A stretch of 64,000 nucleotides of DNA from Melaminivora jejuensis. GTDB taxonomy: Bacteria > Pseudomonadota > Gammaproteobacteria > Burkholderiales > Burkholderiaceae_C. The notes beneath the pieces were generated by a model, which saw only the letters and a list, made by a program, of their open reading frames with translations, did not search any database and was not told where the DNA came from. Below are positions 31,684 to 40,191 of the stretch, piece by piece (position 1 is the stretch's first letter; each line of letters begins with the position of its first letter). The stretch lies in assembly GCF_017811175.1 (NCBI RefSeq), contig NZ_JACWIJ010000002.1, positions 1,240,001 to 1,304,000 of the forward strand. Reading direction: 5' to 3'. Position numbers and translations under genes: made by a program.

Positions 31684-32345
31684 ATGAGTGCCTCGCGCAT
31701 TGCCGCTGCCGTGATCTGCGTCTGGGCTGGTCTGCTGTCATCGGCCATCCAGGCCCAGCAGGTCTATCGCATCGTCGGGCCGGATGGCAAGGTCACGTTC
31801 TCCGATCGCGCCCCCGACGGCAGTGCCGAGGACAGCCAGGTGGTCGGCACGGCGCGCGGTGGCAGCCCCGCCGCCACGCCGCAGCTGCCCTTCGCTCTGC
31901 GCCAGATCACCAGCCGCTACCCCGTCACCCTCTACACCAGCAACGGGTGCGCGCCCTGCGCCAACGCCCGCGTGCTGTTGATGCAGCGCGGCATCCCGTT
32001 CACCGAGCGCACGGTCAATACCAATGACGAGATCGACGCCCTCAAGCGCCTGGCCAGCGAGGCCAGCCTGCCGCTGCTGACCATTGGCGCGCAGCAGCTC
32101 AAGGGCTTCCAGGATGCCGAGTGGACGCAGTACCTGGACGCTGCCGGCTATCCCAAGCAGTCGCAACTGCCGGCCAGCTACCGCCAGCCCCCTGCCACGC
32201 CGCTGGTGCCGGTGGTGGTCGAGCCGGCGACCGCCCCGCGCCCGCCGATGCCGAGCCGCAGTCCGGCGCCCGACGTCCCGGCACGCCGCGCAACCCTGCC
32301 AGCCCAACCAATCCCGCGACCAATCCCGCCGGCATCATCTTCTAG
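31684..32345 (+). CDS. DUF4124/glutaredoxin-domain periplasmic protein (one-base break near the 3' end)
   Basis: A signal peptide (about residues 1-24) precedes a DUF4124 segment (QQVYRIVGPDGKVTFSDRAP) and a glutaredoxin-like domain with the redox motif NGCAPCANAR near 92-101 and a cis-Pro region (SLPLLTIG). The uncorrected frame runs to 32445 with an atypical tail. One extra base in the CCCC at 32234-32237 switches to a frame reading PADAEPQSG and ending NPAGIIF at the TAG 32343-32345, a natural end, for 220 residues. It is probably a thiol oxidoreductase of the cell envelope. An AGGAG ribosome binding site precedes the ATG. Confidence 0.8.
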
Positions 32346-32438
32346 AGGATCAGCCCCTCCCGGCCCTCAGTTCGGGGGAAGCTCCGCCGGGTCGGCCTCC
32401 TCGGCGCTGGCGCCGCAGGGGCACCCCGGCCCAGCCAG

Positions 32439-33140
32439 TCAGTAGTTCAGGGTCTGCACGCCGCGCGCCGTGCCCAGCAGGCAGATGCTGGCCTTTTGGT
32501 GCGCGAACACGCCCACGGTGACCACGCCGGGCCACTGGTTGACCTCGCTCTCGAAGGCCAGCGGGTCGCTGATGGCCAGGCCGGTCACGTCCAGGATGTG
32601 CTGGCCGTTGTCGGTGACCAGGGGCTGTCCGTCCTTGAGCCGCAGCCGCGCCGCGCCGCCGAAGGCCTGTTCGAAGCGCCGGGCAATCTGCGCCGCCGCC
32701 ATGGGGATGACCTCCACCGGCAGCGGGAACCGGCCCAGGGTCGGCACCTGCTTGGATTCATCGACGATGCACACGAAGCGCTCGGCCAGCGCGGCGACGA
32801 TCTTCTCGCGCGTCAACGCCGCGCCGCCGCCCTTGACCATGTAGCCGTGTGCGTCGATCTCGTCGGCGCCATCGATGTACACCGGCAGCGACGCCACCTG
32901 GTCAGCGCCGAGCACCGGGATGCCCAGCGCGCGCAGGCGCTCGGTGCTGGCCTCGGAGCTGGAGACGGCGCCCTGGATGCGCTCCTTGATGGTGGCCAGG
33001 GCATCGATGAACTTGTTGACCGTCGAGCCGGTGCCGACGCCGACGATGGTGCCAGGCTCGACATAGTGCAGCGCGGCCTGGCCGACCAGGGTCTTGAGCG
33101 CGTCCTGGGACAGCGGGGCGGAATCTGTTGAGGTGGTCAT
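32439..33140 (-). CDS. rpiA: ribose-5-phosphate isomerase A
   Basis: The 233-residue enzyme interconverts ribose 5-phosphate and ribulose 5-phosphate in the pentose phosphate pathway. Family motifs are [18 protein letters not shown] (about 29-46), SSSEAST, DGADEID (about 94-100), [12 protein letters not shown] with the active-site Glu and Lys, and DNGQHILD. The ATG at 33140 matches the short family N-terminus. It is divergent from pyrD, only 36 bp away, so their promoters overlap. Confidence 0.95.
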   Translation of the reverse strand: MTTSTDSAPLSQDALKTLVGQAALHYVEPGTIVGVGTGSTVNKFIDALATIKERIQGAVSSSEASTERLRALGIPVLGADQVASLPVYIDGADEIDAHGYMVKGGGAALTREKIVAALAERFVCIVDESKQVPTLGRFPLPVEVIPMAAAQIARRFEQAFGGAARLRLKDGQPLVTDNGQHILDVTGLAISDPLAFESEVNQWPGVVTVGVFAHQKASICLLGTARGVQTLNY

Positions 33141-33176
33141 GGGCGAAAATCCACGGCAAAGCACTGAATTATCCGC

Positions 33177-34235
33177 ATGTCCCTCCTGCCCTATGCGCTG
33201 ACGCGCCCTTTCCTGTTCCACCTCGACCCCGAGGCCGCCCACGACCTGACCATGCAGACCCTGGCGCGCGGCCAGGGCACGCCCCTGCAATGGGCCTGGC
33301 AGCAGCCGGCGGTGAGCGATCCGCTGCAGCTGGCCGGCCTCAGCTTCCCCAACCGCGTCGGCCTGGCTGCTGGCCTGGACAAGAACGCCCGCTGCATCGA
33401 CGCGCTGGCCGCCATGGGTTTCGGCTTCGTCGAAGTCGGCACGGTGACGCCACGCCCGCAACCCGGCAACCCCAAGCCGCGCATGTTCCGCCTGCCGCAA
33501 AAGCAGGCCCTCATCAACCGGCTGGGCTTCAACAATGATGGCCTGCAGGCCTTCATCGACAACGTGCAGCGTTCGCGCGTGCGCGGCGAACGCAGCGCGG
33601 GCCGCCAGCCCCTGCTGCTGGGCCTGAACATCGGCAAGAACGCCGCCACCCCCATCGAGGACGCCACGCGCGACTATCTGCAGTGCCTGGTCGGCGTCTA
33701 CCCGCACGCGGATTACGTCACCGTCAACATTAGCTCGCCCAATACGCAGAACCTGCGTGCGCTGCAAAGCGACGCGGCGCTGGACGCGCTGCTGTCGGCC
33801 ATCGCCGCCGAGCGCGAGCGGCTGGCCCAGGCACAGGGCCGGCGCGTGCCGATCTTCGTCAAGATCGCCCCTGATCTGGACGAGGCGCAGGTCACCGTCA
33901 TCGCCGCCACGCTGCAGCGCCACGGCATGGACGGGGTGATCGCCACCAACACCACCATCAGCCGCGACGCCGTGCAAGGCCTGCCCCATGCCGGGGAGGC
34001 AGGCGGCCTGAGCGGCGCACCGGTGCGCGACAAGAGCAATGCCGTCATCCAGCAACTGCGTGCCGCCCTGGGCGCGCAGTTTCCCATCATCGGCGTGGGC
34101 GGCATCCTGAGCGCACAGGACGCGGTGGACAAGATCCGCGCCGGCGCCGACGTGGTGCAGCTCTACACCGGGCTGATCTACCAAGGCCCGGCGCTGGTCG
34201 GCCAGGCGGCGCGCGCCATCCGGGCCATGCGCTGA
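33177..34235 (+). CDS. pyrD: quinone-dependent dihydroorotate dehydrogenase (class 2)
   Basis: The 352-residue membrane-associated flavoenzyme oxidises dihydroorotate to orotate in pyrimidine synthesis, passing electrons to quinone. It has the class 2 N-terminal helix region ([20 protein letters not shown]). Other motifs are [12 protein letters not shown], the FMN-binding [15 protein letters not shown], and VNISSPNT with the catalytic Ser. The phosphate site GVGGI and [10 protein letters not shown] near the C-terminus complete it. A bidirectional-type terminator follows. Confidence 0.96.
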   Translation: MSLLPYALTRPFLFHLDPEAAHDLTMQTLARGQGTPLQWAWQQPAVSDPLQLAGLSFPNRVGLAAGLDKNARCIDALAAMGFGFVEVGTVTPRPQPGNPKPRMFRLPQKQALINRLGFNNDGLQAFIDNVQRSRVRGERSAGRQPLLLGLNIGKNAATPIEDATRDYLQCLVGVYPHADYVTVNISSPNTQNLRALQSDAALDALLSAIAAERERLAQAQGRRVPIFVKIAPDLDEAQVTVIAATLQRHGMDGVIATNTTISRDAVQGLPHAGEAGGLSGAPVRDKSNAVIQQLRAALGAQFPIIGVGGILSAQDAVDKIRAGADVVQLYTGLIYQGPALVGQAARAIRAMR

Positions 34236-34256
34236 GCGCACTTTCCCGAAAAAACC

Positions 34257-34286
34257 AAGGGCCGCAACACGGGCGGCCCTTTTTTG
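34257..34286. terminator. rho-independent terminator after pyrD
   Basis: A GGGCCGC/GCGGCCC stem with a 7-base loop (34259-34279) is followed by T6 on the plus strand and preceded by AAAAAACC. It can therefore serve pyrD and possibly the convergent operon. Confidence 0.85.
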
Positions 34287-34313
34287 TCTCTACAGGCTGC
34301 GCTGCAGCGTCCA

Positions 34314-34613
34314 TCAGCGGCGCAGGCGCGAGAGCAGCGGCATCAGCATCCCGCTCAGGCGGATCAGCCGGCGCGGCCCGGCCAGCACTGCCACCCCGGC
34401 CAGGGCGGCCACCACGGCGGGATGCAGCTTGGCAAAGGCCAGCAGTCGCGCCGGCAGGGGCGAGTGCGGATCGACGCCGGTGCGCGCCTGCATGATGGCG
34501 CGCGTTTGCCGATAGGCCTCGCGCCGGGCGCGCAGGCGTTCGCGCTGTACCAGGATGCGGTCGAGCACCTGCTGCTGCTCGGGCGTGGGGACGGGCAGAG
34601 GTTTGGCGCTCAT
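34314..34613 (-). CDS. small hypothetical protein, third gene of a yqj-like operon
   Basis: A 99-residue basic protein with a helical, Arg-rich centre (LDRILVQRERLRARREAYRQ) and one hydrophobic segment near the C-terminus (VVAALAGVAVLAG) ending RLSGMLMPLLSRLRR. Its position as third gene behind DUF883 and a holin-X-like gene is that of YqjK in enteric bacteria, although I cannot confirm family membership by sequence. The ATG lies one base after the stop of the upstream gene, indicating translational coupling. Probably an inner membrane protein of unknown role. Confidence 0.7.
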   Translation of the reverse strand: MSAKPLPVPTPEQQQVLDRILVQRERLRARREAYRQTRAIMQARTGVDPHSPLPARLLAFAKLHPAVVAALAGVAVLAGPRRLIRLSGMLMPLLSRLRR

Positions 34614-34614
34614 G

Positions 34615-35010
34615 TCACAGCTTTCCCTTGATGAGGTTCCAGTCGTTGCCCAACTCGCGCCGCGTGAAGGCAAAAGCGTTGCCCAGGCGCTGCGCCAGCG
34701 ACACGATGGCCAGCAGCACACCCACGCAGGCCACCGTCCAGCCGCCGGCCAGCAGCCAGGCCACCAGCGAGCGCTGCGGCGAATCCCAGAACTGAACCAG
34801 CACGGCCAGCGACAGCAGCAACAGCGCCAGCACCGCCAGCGCGCCGAACAGGATGACCATGACGATCATCTGCGCCAGTCGGCGCTTCAGATCATCGAGC
34901 TCCAGGCGCGCCAGCGCGATGCGGTCTTCGGCAGCAATCGCGCCTTCGATGGCGGCGGCGCGCCAGCGTGCCACCCAGCCTTCCAGGCCCAGCAGGGATA
35001 ACCAGTTCAT
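34615..35010 (-). CDS. phage holin family / YqjE-like membrane protein (DUF1469)
   Basis: The 131-residue protein has an amphipathic N-terminal region (EGAIAAEDRIALARLELDD), two strong transmembrane helices near 47-75 and 83-105, and a soluble tail (RRELGNDWNLIKGK). This is the pattern of the Actinobacterial holin-X / YqjE family. Despite the name, these are chromosomal membrane proteins often linked to stress, not phage lysis genes. The second gene in a minus-strand trio with a DUF883 gene upstream. Confidence 0.82.
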   Translation of the reverse strand: MNWLSLLGLEGWVARWRAAAIEGAIAAEDRIALARLELDDLKRRLAQMIVMVILFGALAVLALLLLSLAVLVQFWDSPQRSLVAWLLAGGWTVACVGVLLAIVSLAQRLGNAFAFTRRELGNDWNLIKGKL

Positions 35011-35095
35011 GCGCTCCTTCTTTCAGTGGCTGGCGCGCGCTGCGCGCAATGGATGAGGCGAGGGACGGTACAGAGGCAGCGGTGCGGGCCGCCGA

Positions 35096-35404
35096 TCAGC
35101 GGCGCGCCAGCAAAAAGCCCACCAGCGCTCCCACGGCCACGGCGGCAGTGGCGACGCGCCAAGGCTCGTCGTGGGCGTAGCGGTCGGCTGCGCGGGCGGC
35201 ATCGCGCGCCTGGCTGGCAGCCTCCTGGGCAGCGCGCACAGCGGAGTCGCGCACGGTGTCGATGCCATCGTCCAGGCGCTCGCGCAACTGACGGATCTGC
35301 GGGATGTTGTCCAAATCCTTGCTGGACAGCAGGCTGCGCAGATCGCCCACCAGGCGTTCGAGTTCGCTTTGGGTGCTGGAGATGGTGTCGGATACGGAGG
35401 TCAT
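35096..35404 (-). CDS. DUF883 (ElaB/YqjD) family membrane-anchored protein
   Basis: The 102-residue protein has a long helical, charged N-terminal part (SSTQSELERLVGDLRSLLSS) and a C-terminal membrane anchor with the glycine pattern VGALVGFLLARR. Both are diagnostic of ElaB/YqjD/DUF883 proteins, which in E. coli bind ribosomes at the inner membrane in stationary phase. First gene of the trio. A possible hairpin with CCCGC/GCGGG arms lies about 35-65 bp upstream of the ATG. Confidence 0.87.
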   Translation of the reverse strand: MTSVSDTISSTQSELERLVGDLRSLLSSKDLDNIPQIRQLRERLDDGIDTVRDSAVRAAQEAASQARDAARAADRYAHDEPWRVATAAVAVGALVGFLLARR

Positions 35405-35614
35405 GACAAGCCTTTCTTCGTTGGACTCAACAGTAAAACCCGCTGCACACGGCCTGTGTAGGCGGGTGTCCCATCTTAAGCGCTGAAGTTACAACTTCTG
35501 CCGCCTGGCTACGGCCCATGCAGACCGTTGCACGGGCAGCGCTGCCGGCACGGGCCGCGCCCTGCAGGTTTGACACAATTTCTGACACGCATCAAAAAAC
35601 AGAGAGGAGCGCCC

Positions 35615-37120
35615 ATGCGCCTGTTGTCCAAGACCAAGCTGATGGCCCTGCGCCAATGCCCGCTGCGCCTGTGGCTGGAGGTGCATCGGCCCGAGCTGCG
35701 CGAAGACAGCTCCGCCACGCAGGCCAGCTTCACCGTTGGCCACAGCGTGGGCGAGCTGGCGCGCCAGCTCTACGACCCGCAGGGGCGCGGCGAGCTGATC
35801 GAGATCGATGGCCGCAACTTCGGCGCCGCCTTTGTCCGCACGCGCGAGCTGCTGCAGGAGCGTCGGCCCATTTTCGAGGCCGGCTTCCAGGGCGAGGGTG
35901 CGCTGGCCTTTGCCGATGTGCTGCTGCCCCATGGCCGGGGCGCACACGCCGGCTGGCGCATGGTCGAGATCAAGTCCAGCACCCGGGTACACGAGCACTA
36001 CCGCGAGGACGTGGCCGTGCAGGCCTTTGCAGCACGCGCCAGCGGTCTGCCACTGCGCGCCGTGGCGCTGGCGCACATCGATAGCTCCTGGACTTACCCG
36101 GGCGGTGGCGACTACCAGGGTCTGCTCAGGGAAGAAGACCTGACCGAGGACGCTCTTGCCCGCGCTGGCGAGGTGCGCGAATGGATCGCCCAGGCGCAGG
36201 CCGTGGTGCAGCGGCGCAGACCGCCACTCGCCCCGCCCGGCGCGCATTGCAGCACGCCCTACGCCTGCGGCTTTCAGCAGCACTGCCAGACGCAGCAACC
36301 CCAGGCGCGTCATCCGGTGCAGTGGCTGCCCTATCGGGGCCGCAAGCTCGACGAGCGCCTGGCTGCAGACGGCATCACCGAGCTGGCCGACGTGCCCGAC
36401 GACTGGCTCAACGAGCGCCAGCAGCGCGTCAAGGCCGCCACGCTGACGGGCCGGCCCTACTTCGACCGCCGCGCCAGCGCGCAGGAGCTGGCGCAGCATA
36501 AGCTGCCGGCCTGCTTCCTGGACTTCGAAACCATCCAGTTTGCCGTGCCGCTGTGGCGTGGCACCCGGCCCTACCAACAGTTGCCCTTCCAATTCAGCGT
36601 CCACCGGCTGGGGCGCGGCGGCAGCATCGAGCATCGCGAGTTCCTCGACCTCTCGGGCGACAACCCCACCCTGCCCTTGGCCCAGGCGCTGATCGACGCC
36701 TGTGGCCGGCAAGGGCCGATCTATGCCTACAACGCCGGCTTCGAGGGCGGCTGCATCCGCGCCCTGGCCGAGCGCTACCCGCAGCTGGCCCCGGCCCTGC
36801 TGGCGCTGGCCGAGCGCCTGGTCGATCTGTTGCCCGTGGCGCGCGCCCACTACTACCACCCCAGTCAGCAGGGCAGCTGGAGTATCAAGGTCGTGCTGCC
36901 CGCGCTGTGCCCCGACCTGAGCTATGACGCGCTGGACGGCGTGCAGGACGGCGACGGCGCGCAGCAGGCCTTCCTGGAGGCCATCGCCCCGGCCACCGAC
37001 GCCGATCGCCGCGCCGTGCTGCGCCGCCAGCTGCTGGCCTATTGCCGGCTCGACACTTGGGCCATGGTGCGCCTGTGGGCCGCCTTCACCGGCGTGCAGC
37101 ACATCCAGTCGAAAGGCTGA
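35615..37120 (+). CDS. DUF2779 protein: RecB-like nuclease fused to DnaQ-like exonuclease
   Basis: The 501-residue protein combines two nuclease folds. The N-terminal half has a PD-(D/E)xK core (D101, then E118-x-K120 in MVEIKSS) and four Cys (C15, then C212-x5-C218-x5-C224), the layout of the iron-sulfur staple in AddB/Cas4-type nucleases. The C-terminal half has DnaQ-like motifs: D303-x-E305 (LDFET), YN..FE (373-377) and YC..D (476-480). The ATG at 35615 follows an AGAGGAG site. A TTGACA hexamer at 35570-35575 may be its -35. A WYL regulator begins one base after its stop. Cellular role is unknown; nucleic-acid processing, repair or defence are possibilities. Confidence 0.85.
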   Translation: MRLLSKTKLMALRQCPLRLWLEVHRPELREDSSATQASFTVGHSVGELARQLYDPQGRGELIEIDGRNFGAAFVRTRELLQERRPIFEAGFQGEGALAFADVLLPHGRGAHAGWRMVEIKSSTRVHEHYREDVAVQAFAARASGLPLRAVALAHIDSSWTYPGGGDYQGLLREEDLTEDALARAGEVREWIAQAQAVVQRRRPPLAPPGAHCSTPYACGFQQHCQTQQPQARHPVQWLPYRGRKLDERLAADGITELADVPDDWLNERQQRVKAATLTGRPYFDRRASAQELAQHKLPACFLDFETIQFAVPLWRGTRPYQQLPFQFSVHRLGRGGSIEHREFLDLSGDNPTLPLAQALIDACGRQGPIYAYNAGFEGGCIRALAERYPQLAPALLALAERLVDLLPVARAHYYHPSQQGSWSIKVVLPALCPDLSYDALDGVQDGDGAQQAFLEAIAPATDADRRAVLRRQLLAYCRLDTWAMVRLWAAFTGVQHIQSKG

Positions 37121-37121
37121 C

Positions 37122-38087
37122 ATGGCCCGCCGCCCCGACACCCTGGAGACCACGCGCCTGGCCGTGGAGCTGCTGCGCCGCATCCCGCGCGGGCGCAGGA
37201 TCACCGCTGGCGAGCTGCAGCGCGAGCTCCAGGGCATAGGCCTGGAGCGCGACATGCGCTCCATCCAGCGGCTGCTGGAAATGCTCAGTCAGCACTTCGA
37301 GATCGAGCGCGACGAGCGCAGCAAGCCCTACGGCTACCGCTGGCTGGAGCACGCCCGCGGCCTGGCCGTGCCGCACCTGACGGCGCAGGAATCCCTGCTG
37401 CTGCGCCTGGCCGAGGAGCACCTGCGCCACCTGCTGCCGCCCCGGCTGATGCAGTCCATGAACGGCTTTTTTTCCCAGGCGCGGCGCAACCTGGGCGACG
37501 CCGCCAACACCCAACTGGAGCGCCAATGGCCGCGCAAGGTGCGCGTGGTGGCAACCAGCCAGCCATTGCTGCCCCCGCGCATCCGCCCCAGCGTGCTGGA
37601 GGAAGTCAGCGAGGCGCTGTACGCCAACCGCTGGCTGGAGCTGGACTACCAGAACGCTGCAGGCAAGCGCCGGCCAGTGCGCGTCATGCCCCTGGGCCTG
37701 GCGCAGCAAGGCCCACGGCTGTACCTGGTCTGCCGCTACGACGGCTTCGACAACGAGCGCAGCCTGGCCCTGCACCGCATCCGCAGCGCCCAGGCGTCCA
37801 CCCTGACCTTCGAGCCGCCGCCGGAGTTCGATCTGCAGCGCTATGACGACGATGGCCGCTTCGGCTTTGGCGAGGGCCGGCATGTGTCCTTGCGCTTTCG
37901 CATCCAGCGCGGCGCCGGTCAGCACCTGCTGGAGACGCCCCTGGCGCACAACCAGCAGGTGCAAGACCAGGGCGACTGGCTGCTCGTGCAGGCGACGGTG
38001 GTGGACAGCGCCATGCTGCAGTGGTGGCTGCGGGGCTTTGGCGATGCGGTGCAGGAGGTCAGCAAACAAGCGGTGGAGCGCACCTGA
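37122..38087 (+). CDS. WYL domain transcriptional regulator
   Basis: The 321-residue protein has an N-terminal winged helix (TLETTRLAVELLRRIPRGRRITAGELQRE, then RSIQRLLEMLSQHF) and a central WYL domain (VSEALYANRWLELDYQNAAGKRRPVRVMPLGL and LYLVCRYDGFDNERSLALHRI). A C-terminal WCX extension ends it. WYL domains are thought to sense nucleic-acid ligands, and such regulators (for example BrxR, CapW, DriD) control defence or DNA-damage genes. The gene starts one base after the DUF2779 nuclease stop, so the two are almost certainly cotranscribed and functionally linked. Confidence 0.9.
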   Translation: MARRPDTLETTRLAVELLRRIPRGRRITAGELQRELQGIGLERDMRSIQRLLEMLSQHFEIERDERSKPYGYRWLEHARGLAVPHLTAQESLLLRLAEEHLRHLLPPRLMQSMNGFFSQARRNLGDAANTQLERQWPRKVRVVATSQPLLPPRIRPSVLEEVSEALYANRWLELDYQNAAGKRRPVRVMPLGLAQQGPRLYLVCRYDGFDNERSLALHRIRSAQASTLTFEPPPEFDLQRYDDDGRFGFGEGRHVSLRFRIQRGAGQHLLETPLAHNQQVQDQGDWLLVQATVVDSAMLQWWLRGFGDAVQEVSKQAVERT

Positions 38088-38153
38088 AAGCGCGGCGCGG
38101 GCCAGGGCAGCGCCGACAGCGGGATTTCTGTTTGTCGGGGGCTGGCAGCTTTT

Positions 38154-39080
38154 TCAGGCGCGGGCCAGGGCAAACAGGTCTTCGCCATCGGCCCCGGGGC
38201 TGCGCCGCACCTCGCCCTGCTCCACCAGCCAGTCCAGGTGCTGCTCGATGCTGCGCTGCTCGGCGCTGTCCACATACGGGTATTCGAAGCCCACCGGGTA
38301 GAGGATGCGCCGGGCCGTGAGCTGCGCCAGGGTCTGCGGGCCATCCCGCAGATAGCCCAGCAGCCTGTCGTTGCGCTCATCGATCCTGCTGGCGAACTGC
38401 GCCAGGGCCTGCTCGAAGGCTGCGCGCTCGGTCAGCACGCCGCGATGGTGCGAAGTCACCCAGACGCGCGCATCCAGCTCGCGCACGCGCTGCAGGCTGC
38501 GCTGAAAGGCGCGCAGGTCGGAGCCAGCATCGCCGTAGTAGGGGCCAAAGCCCGTCAGGTCGATGTCGCCAATAAAGGCCACGCCGGCGCTTTCCTCGAC
38601 CAGCGCGCAGTGGCCCGCCGTGTGTCCGGGCAGGTGGTGGGCGCGCACGCGCACGCCGCCGCCCAGCTCCCACGCCTGGCCATCGACATAGGCCGTGGCA
38701 TCGGGGCGCGGCACATAGTCGAAGTCGCGCAGCACGAGTTGGTGCAGCTCCTGCAGCACCGGCGGCGGATAGCCGTAGTGGCGTGCCAGGCCCTCCCAGG
38801 ACTGCGCGGCCTGCAGATCAGCCTCGTGGACTTGCACCGCCGCCTGCTGCAGCTGGCCCAGGGCGACGGTGTGATCCTCATGCACGTGGCCCAGCAGCAG
38901 CAGATCGACGCTTTGCAGCTCGTGCAGCAACTGGCGCGCCACCAGCGGCGTATCGAAGGCCACGCGCGTGTCGCGGCCCTGCACCAGCACCTGGTTGCCA
39001 TCGGGATATTTGCCGGACTTGGCGCCCAGCCAAACCTGGACAGGGCCGAATTGCAGAGCTTGGTTCGCTGCGTTTTTCAT
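38154..39080 (-). CDS. MBL-fold metallo-hydrolase
   Basis: The 308-residue protein has a metallo-beta-lactamase fold. The metal motif appears as HVHEDH (about 65-70), then HLPGHTAGH (about 145-153), GDIDLTGFG and TSHHRG. A helical C-terminal region resembles that of glyoxalase II-like hydrolases. The third His region uses HHLPGHTAGHC as in thioester hydrolases, but the substrate cannot be named. The ATG at 39080 lies inside dispersed repeat h, so the first codons and the upstream region come from the repeat. It is convergent with the WYL gene. Confidence 0.85.
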   Translation of the reverse strand: MKNAANQALQFGPVQVWLGAKSGKYPDGNQVLVQGRDTRVAFDTPLVARQLLHELQSVDLLLLGHVHEDHTVALGQLQQAAVQVHEADLQAAQSWEGLARHYGYPPPVLQELHQLVLRDFDYVPRPDATAYVDGQAWELGGGVRVRAHHLPGHTAGHCALVEESAGVAFIGDIDLTGFGPYYGDAGSDLRAFQRSLQRVRELDARVWVTSHHRGVLTERAAFEQALAQFASRIDERNDRLLGYLRDGPQTLAQLTARRILYPVGFEYPYVDSAEQRSIEQHLDWLVEQGEVRRSPGADGEDLFALARA

Positions 39081-39128
39081 AGCTTTATGCGCTTTACCAG
39101 TAAGGGTTTTCCCCTGAAAACCTTCATG
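39072..39128 (+). repeat. dispersed repeat copy h
   Basis: It reads ATAGCTTTATGCGCTTT then AAGGGTTTTC. It overlaps the start codon of the MBL-fold gene and the end of the Rpn remnant. Confidence 0.8.
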
Positions 39129-39522
39129 TTTCACCCAGCTCGCCCTGGAAGATGTCTGCCAGCGAGCGCGCGTCCAGCAGCCGATCCGTCCATGCCTCCA
39201 ATTGCTCAGAATCAGCCGCCTGCAGCGCCGCCAACGCCTGCTGCGACAGCGGGCCGAAGCGGGCAACCAGCAGACGCTGCAGCAGGCGAGCCTCGCCCTC
39301 CTGTCGGCCCTTCTGCAGCCCCTTCTGCAGTCCTTTTTGCAGCCCCGTCTCCATACCCCGCTGCTCATGCTGCTGCGCCCATTCCTCAAAACGCACGGCC
39401 AGTGTCATCTTCAACTCCTTCAAGTCTTGCACCTTGGGCAGGGTCAGGCGGTTCTTGCTCTGGCGCACCAGCTCGGGGGCGGAAAACAGCAGCTTGTAGG
39501 AGGCGTCGTGCGCGGCGGGCAT
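39124..39522 (-). pseudogene. internally deleted Rpn-type nuclease / DUF4351 remnant
   Basis: The frame encodes 132 residues. It starts like Rpn/YhgA recombination-promoting nucleases (HDASYKLLFSAPELV) and jumps at once to the C-terminal part (RLTLPKVQDLKELKMTLAVR, tandem GLQKG units, then LARFGPLSQQALAALQAAD of the DUF4351 tail). The PD-(D/E)xK catalytic core expected between these parts, about 150-200 residues, is missing, so the protein should be inactive. The GLQKG units come from a tandem 12 bp repeat near 39310-39350. The remnant is flanked on both sides by dispersed repeats h and i. Confidence 0.72.
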
Positions 39523-39536
39523 GGCTGCGGCGTGTT

Positions 39537-39600
39537 CTCAAAATTGATAGCTGTCAGCGCTTGCCTGGCAAGGGCTTTCGGTCGATTTCATGCTGAAATC
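39537..39600 (+). repeat. dispersed repeat copy i
   Basis: It reads ATAGCTGTCAGCGCTTG then CAAGGGCTTTC, essentially consensus. It ends in GATTTCATGCTGAAATC and provides the last codons and stop of ogt. Confidence 0.88.
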
Positions 39601-40109
39601 GGGGCAAAGACGCGCCCTTCCAGCTCCAGCAGCGCCTGCTTGCGCTCCAGGCCGCCGCCAAAGCCCGTCAGGCTGCCGTTGCTGCCTATGACCCGGTGGC
39701 AGGGCACGACGATGGACACCTTATTGCTGCCATTGGCCCCGGCCACGGCGCGTGTGGCGGTGGGCTGGCCGATGTGGCGCGCCTGCTCGCCGTAGCTGCG
39801 CGTCTGGCCGTGCGGGATGGCCAGCAGCGCCTGCCAGGTCTTGAGCTGGAACGGCGTGCCCACGAGATCCAGCGCAATGGAAAACTCCTGGCGCTGGCCG
39901 GCAAAGTATTCGCCCAGCTGCTGGCGCGTCTGCTCCAGGATGGGGCTGCTGCCCTCCTCGGCCTTGCCGCCGCGTGCTGCCTCGACCTGGGCCAGCTCGC
40001 GCTCGACGCCCTTTTGGCCGACGAACTCCAGCAGGCACAGGCCCTGCGGCGAGGCCACGGCGAGCATGTCGCCCAGGGGCGTGGGGATGGTGGTCGAGGT
40101 CAGTGGCAT
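39588..40109 (-). CDS. ogt: methylated-DNA--protein-cysteine S-methyltransferase
   Basis: The 173-residue repair protein removes methyl groups from O6-methylguanine in a suicide reaction. The active-site motif VVPCHRVIGSNGSLTGFGGG (Cys near 138) is intact, and the DNA-binding helix FQLKTWQALLAIPHGQTRSYGE precedes it. Length fits Ogt. The final residues and stop codon are encoded by dispersed repeat i, indicating that the repeat landed at the 3' end and replaced the original C-terminus. Confidence 0.94.
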   Translation of the reverse strand: MPLTSTTIPTPLGDMLAVASPQGLCLLEFVGQKGVERELAQVEAARGGKAEEGSSPILEQTRQQLGEYFAGQRQEFSIALDLVGTPFQLKTWQALLAIPHGQTRSYGEQARHIGQPTATRAVAGANGSNKVSIVVPCHRVIGSNGSLTGFGGGLERKQALLELEGRVFAPISA

Positions 40110-40191
40110 GGCGTGCTCCTGTCGGTGTCCTGGCGGGGGTGAGGGGACGATGGATGGCGGGCTGCAATCATTGTGCCGGTGCGCCAGGCGG

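Noticed and set aside
34615..35010. Holin family name taken as evidence of prophage
   Set aside because: The trio with DUF883 is a chromosomal yqjD-yqjE-type operon, and no other phage gene is present.
39300..39360. Tandem repeats considered as a CRISPR or VNTR locus
   Set aside because: Units of about 12 bp encode GLQKG in a protein tail, with no spacers. A coding repeat, not CRISPR.
35615..39600. Reading this stretch as an established defence island
   Set aside because: Only one nuclease/WYL pair and a dead Rpn remnant are present. No restriction, toxin-antitoxin or CRISPR genes support that claim, so it is kept as a candidate only.
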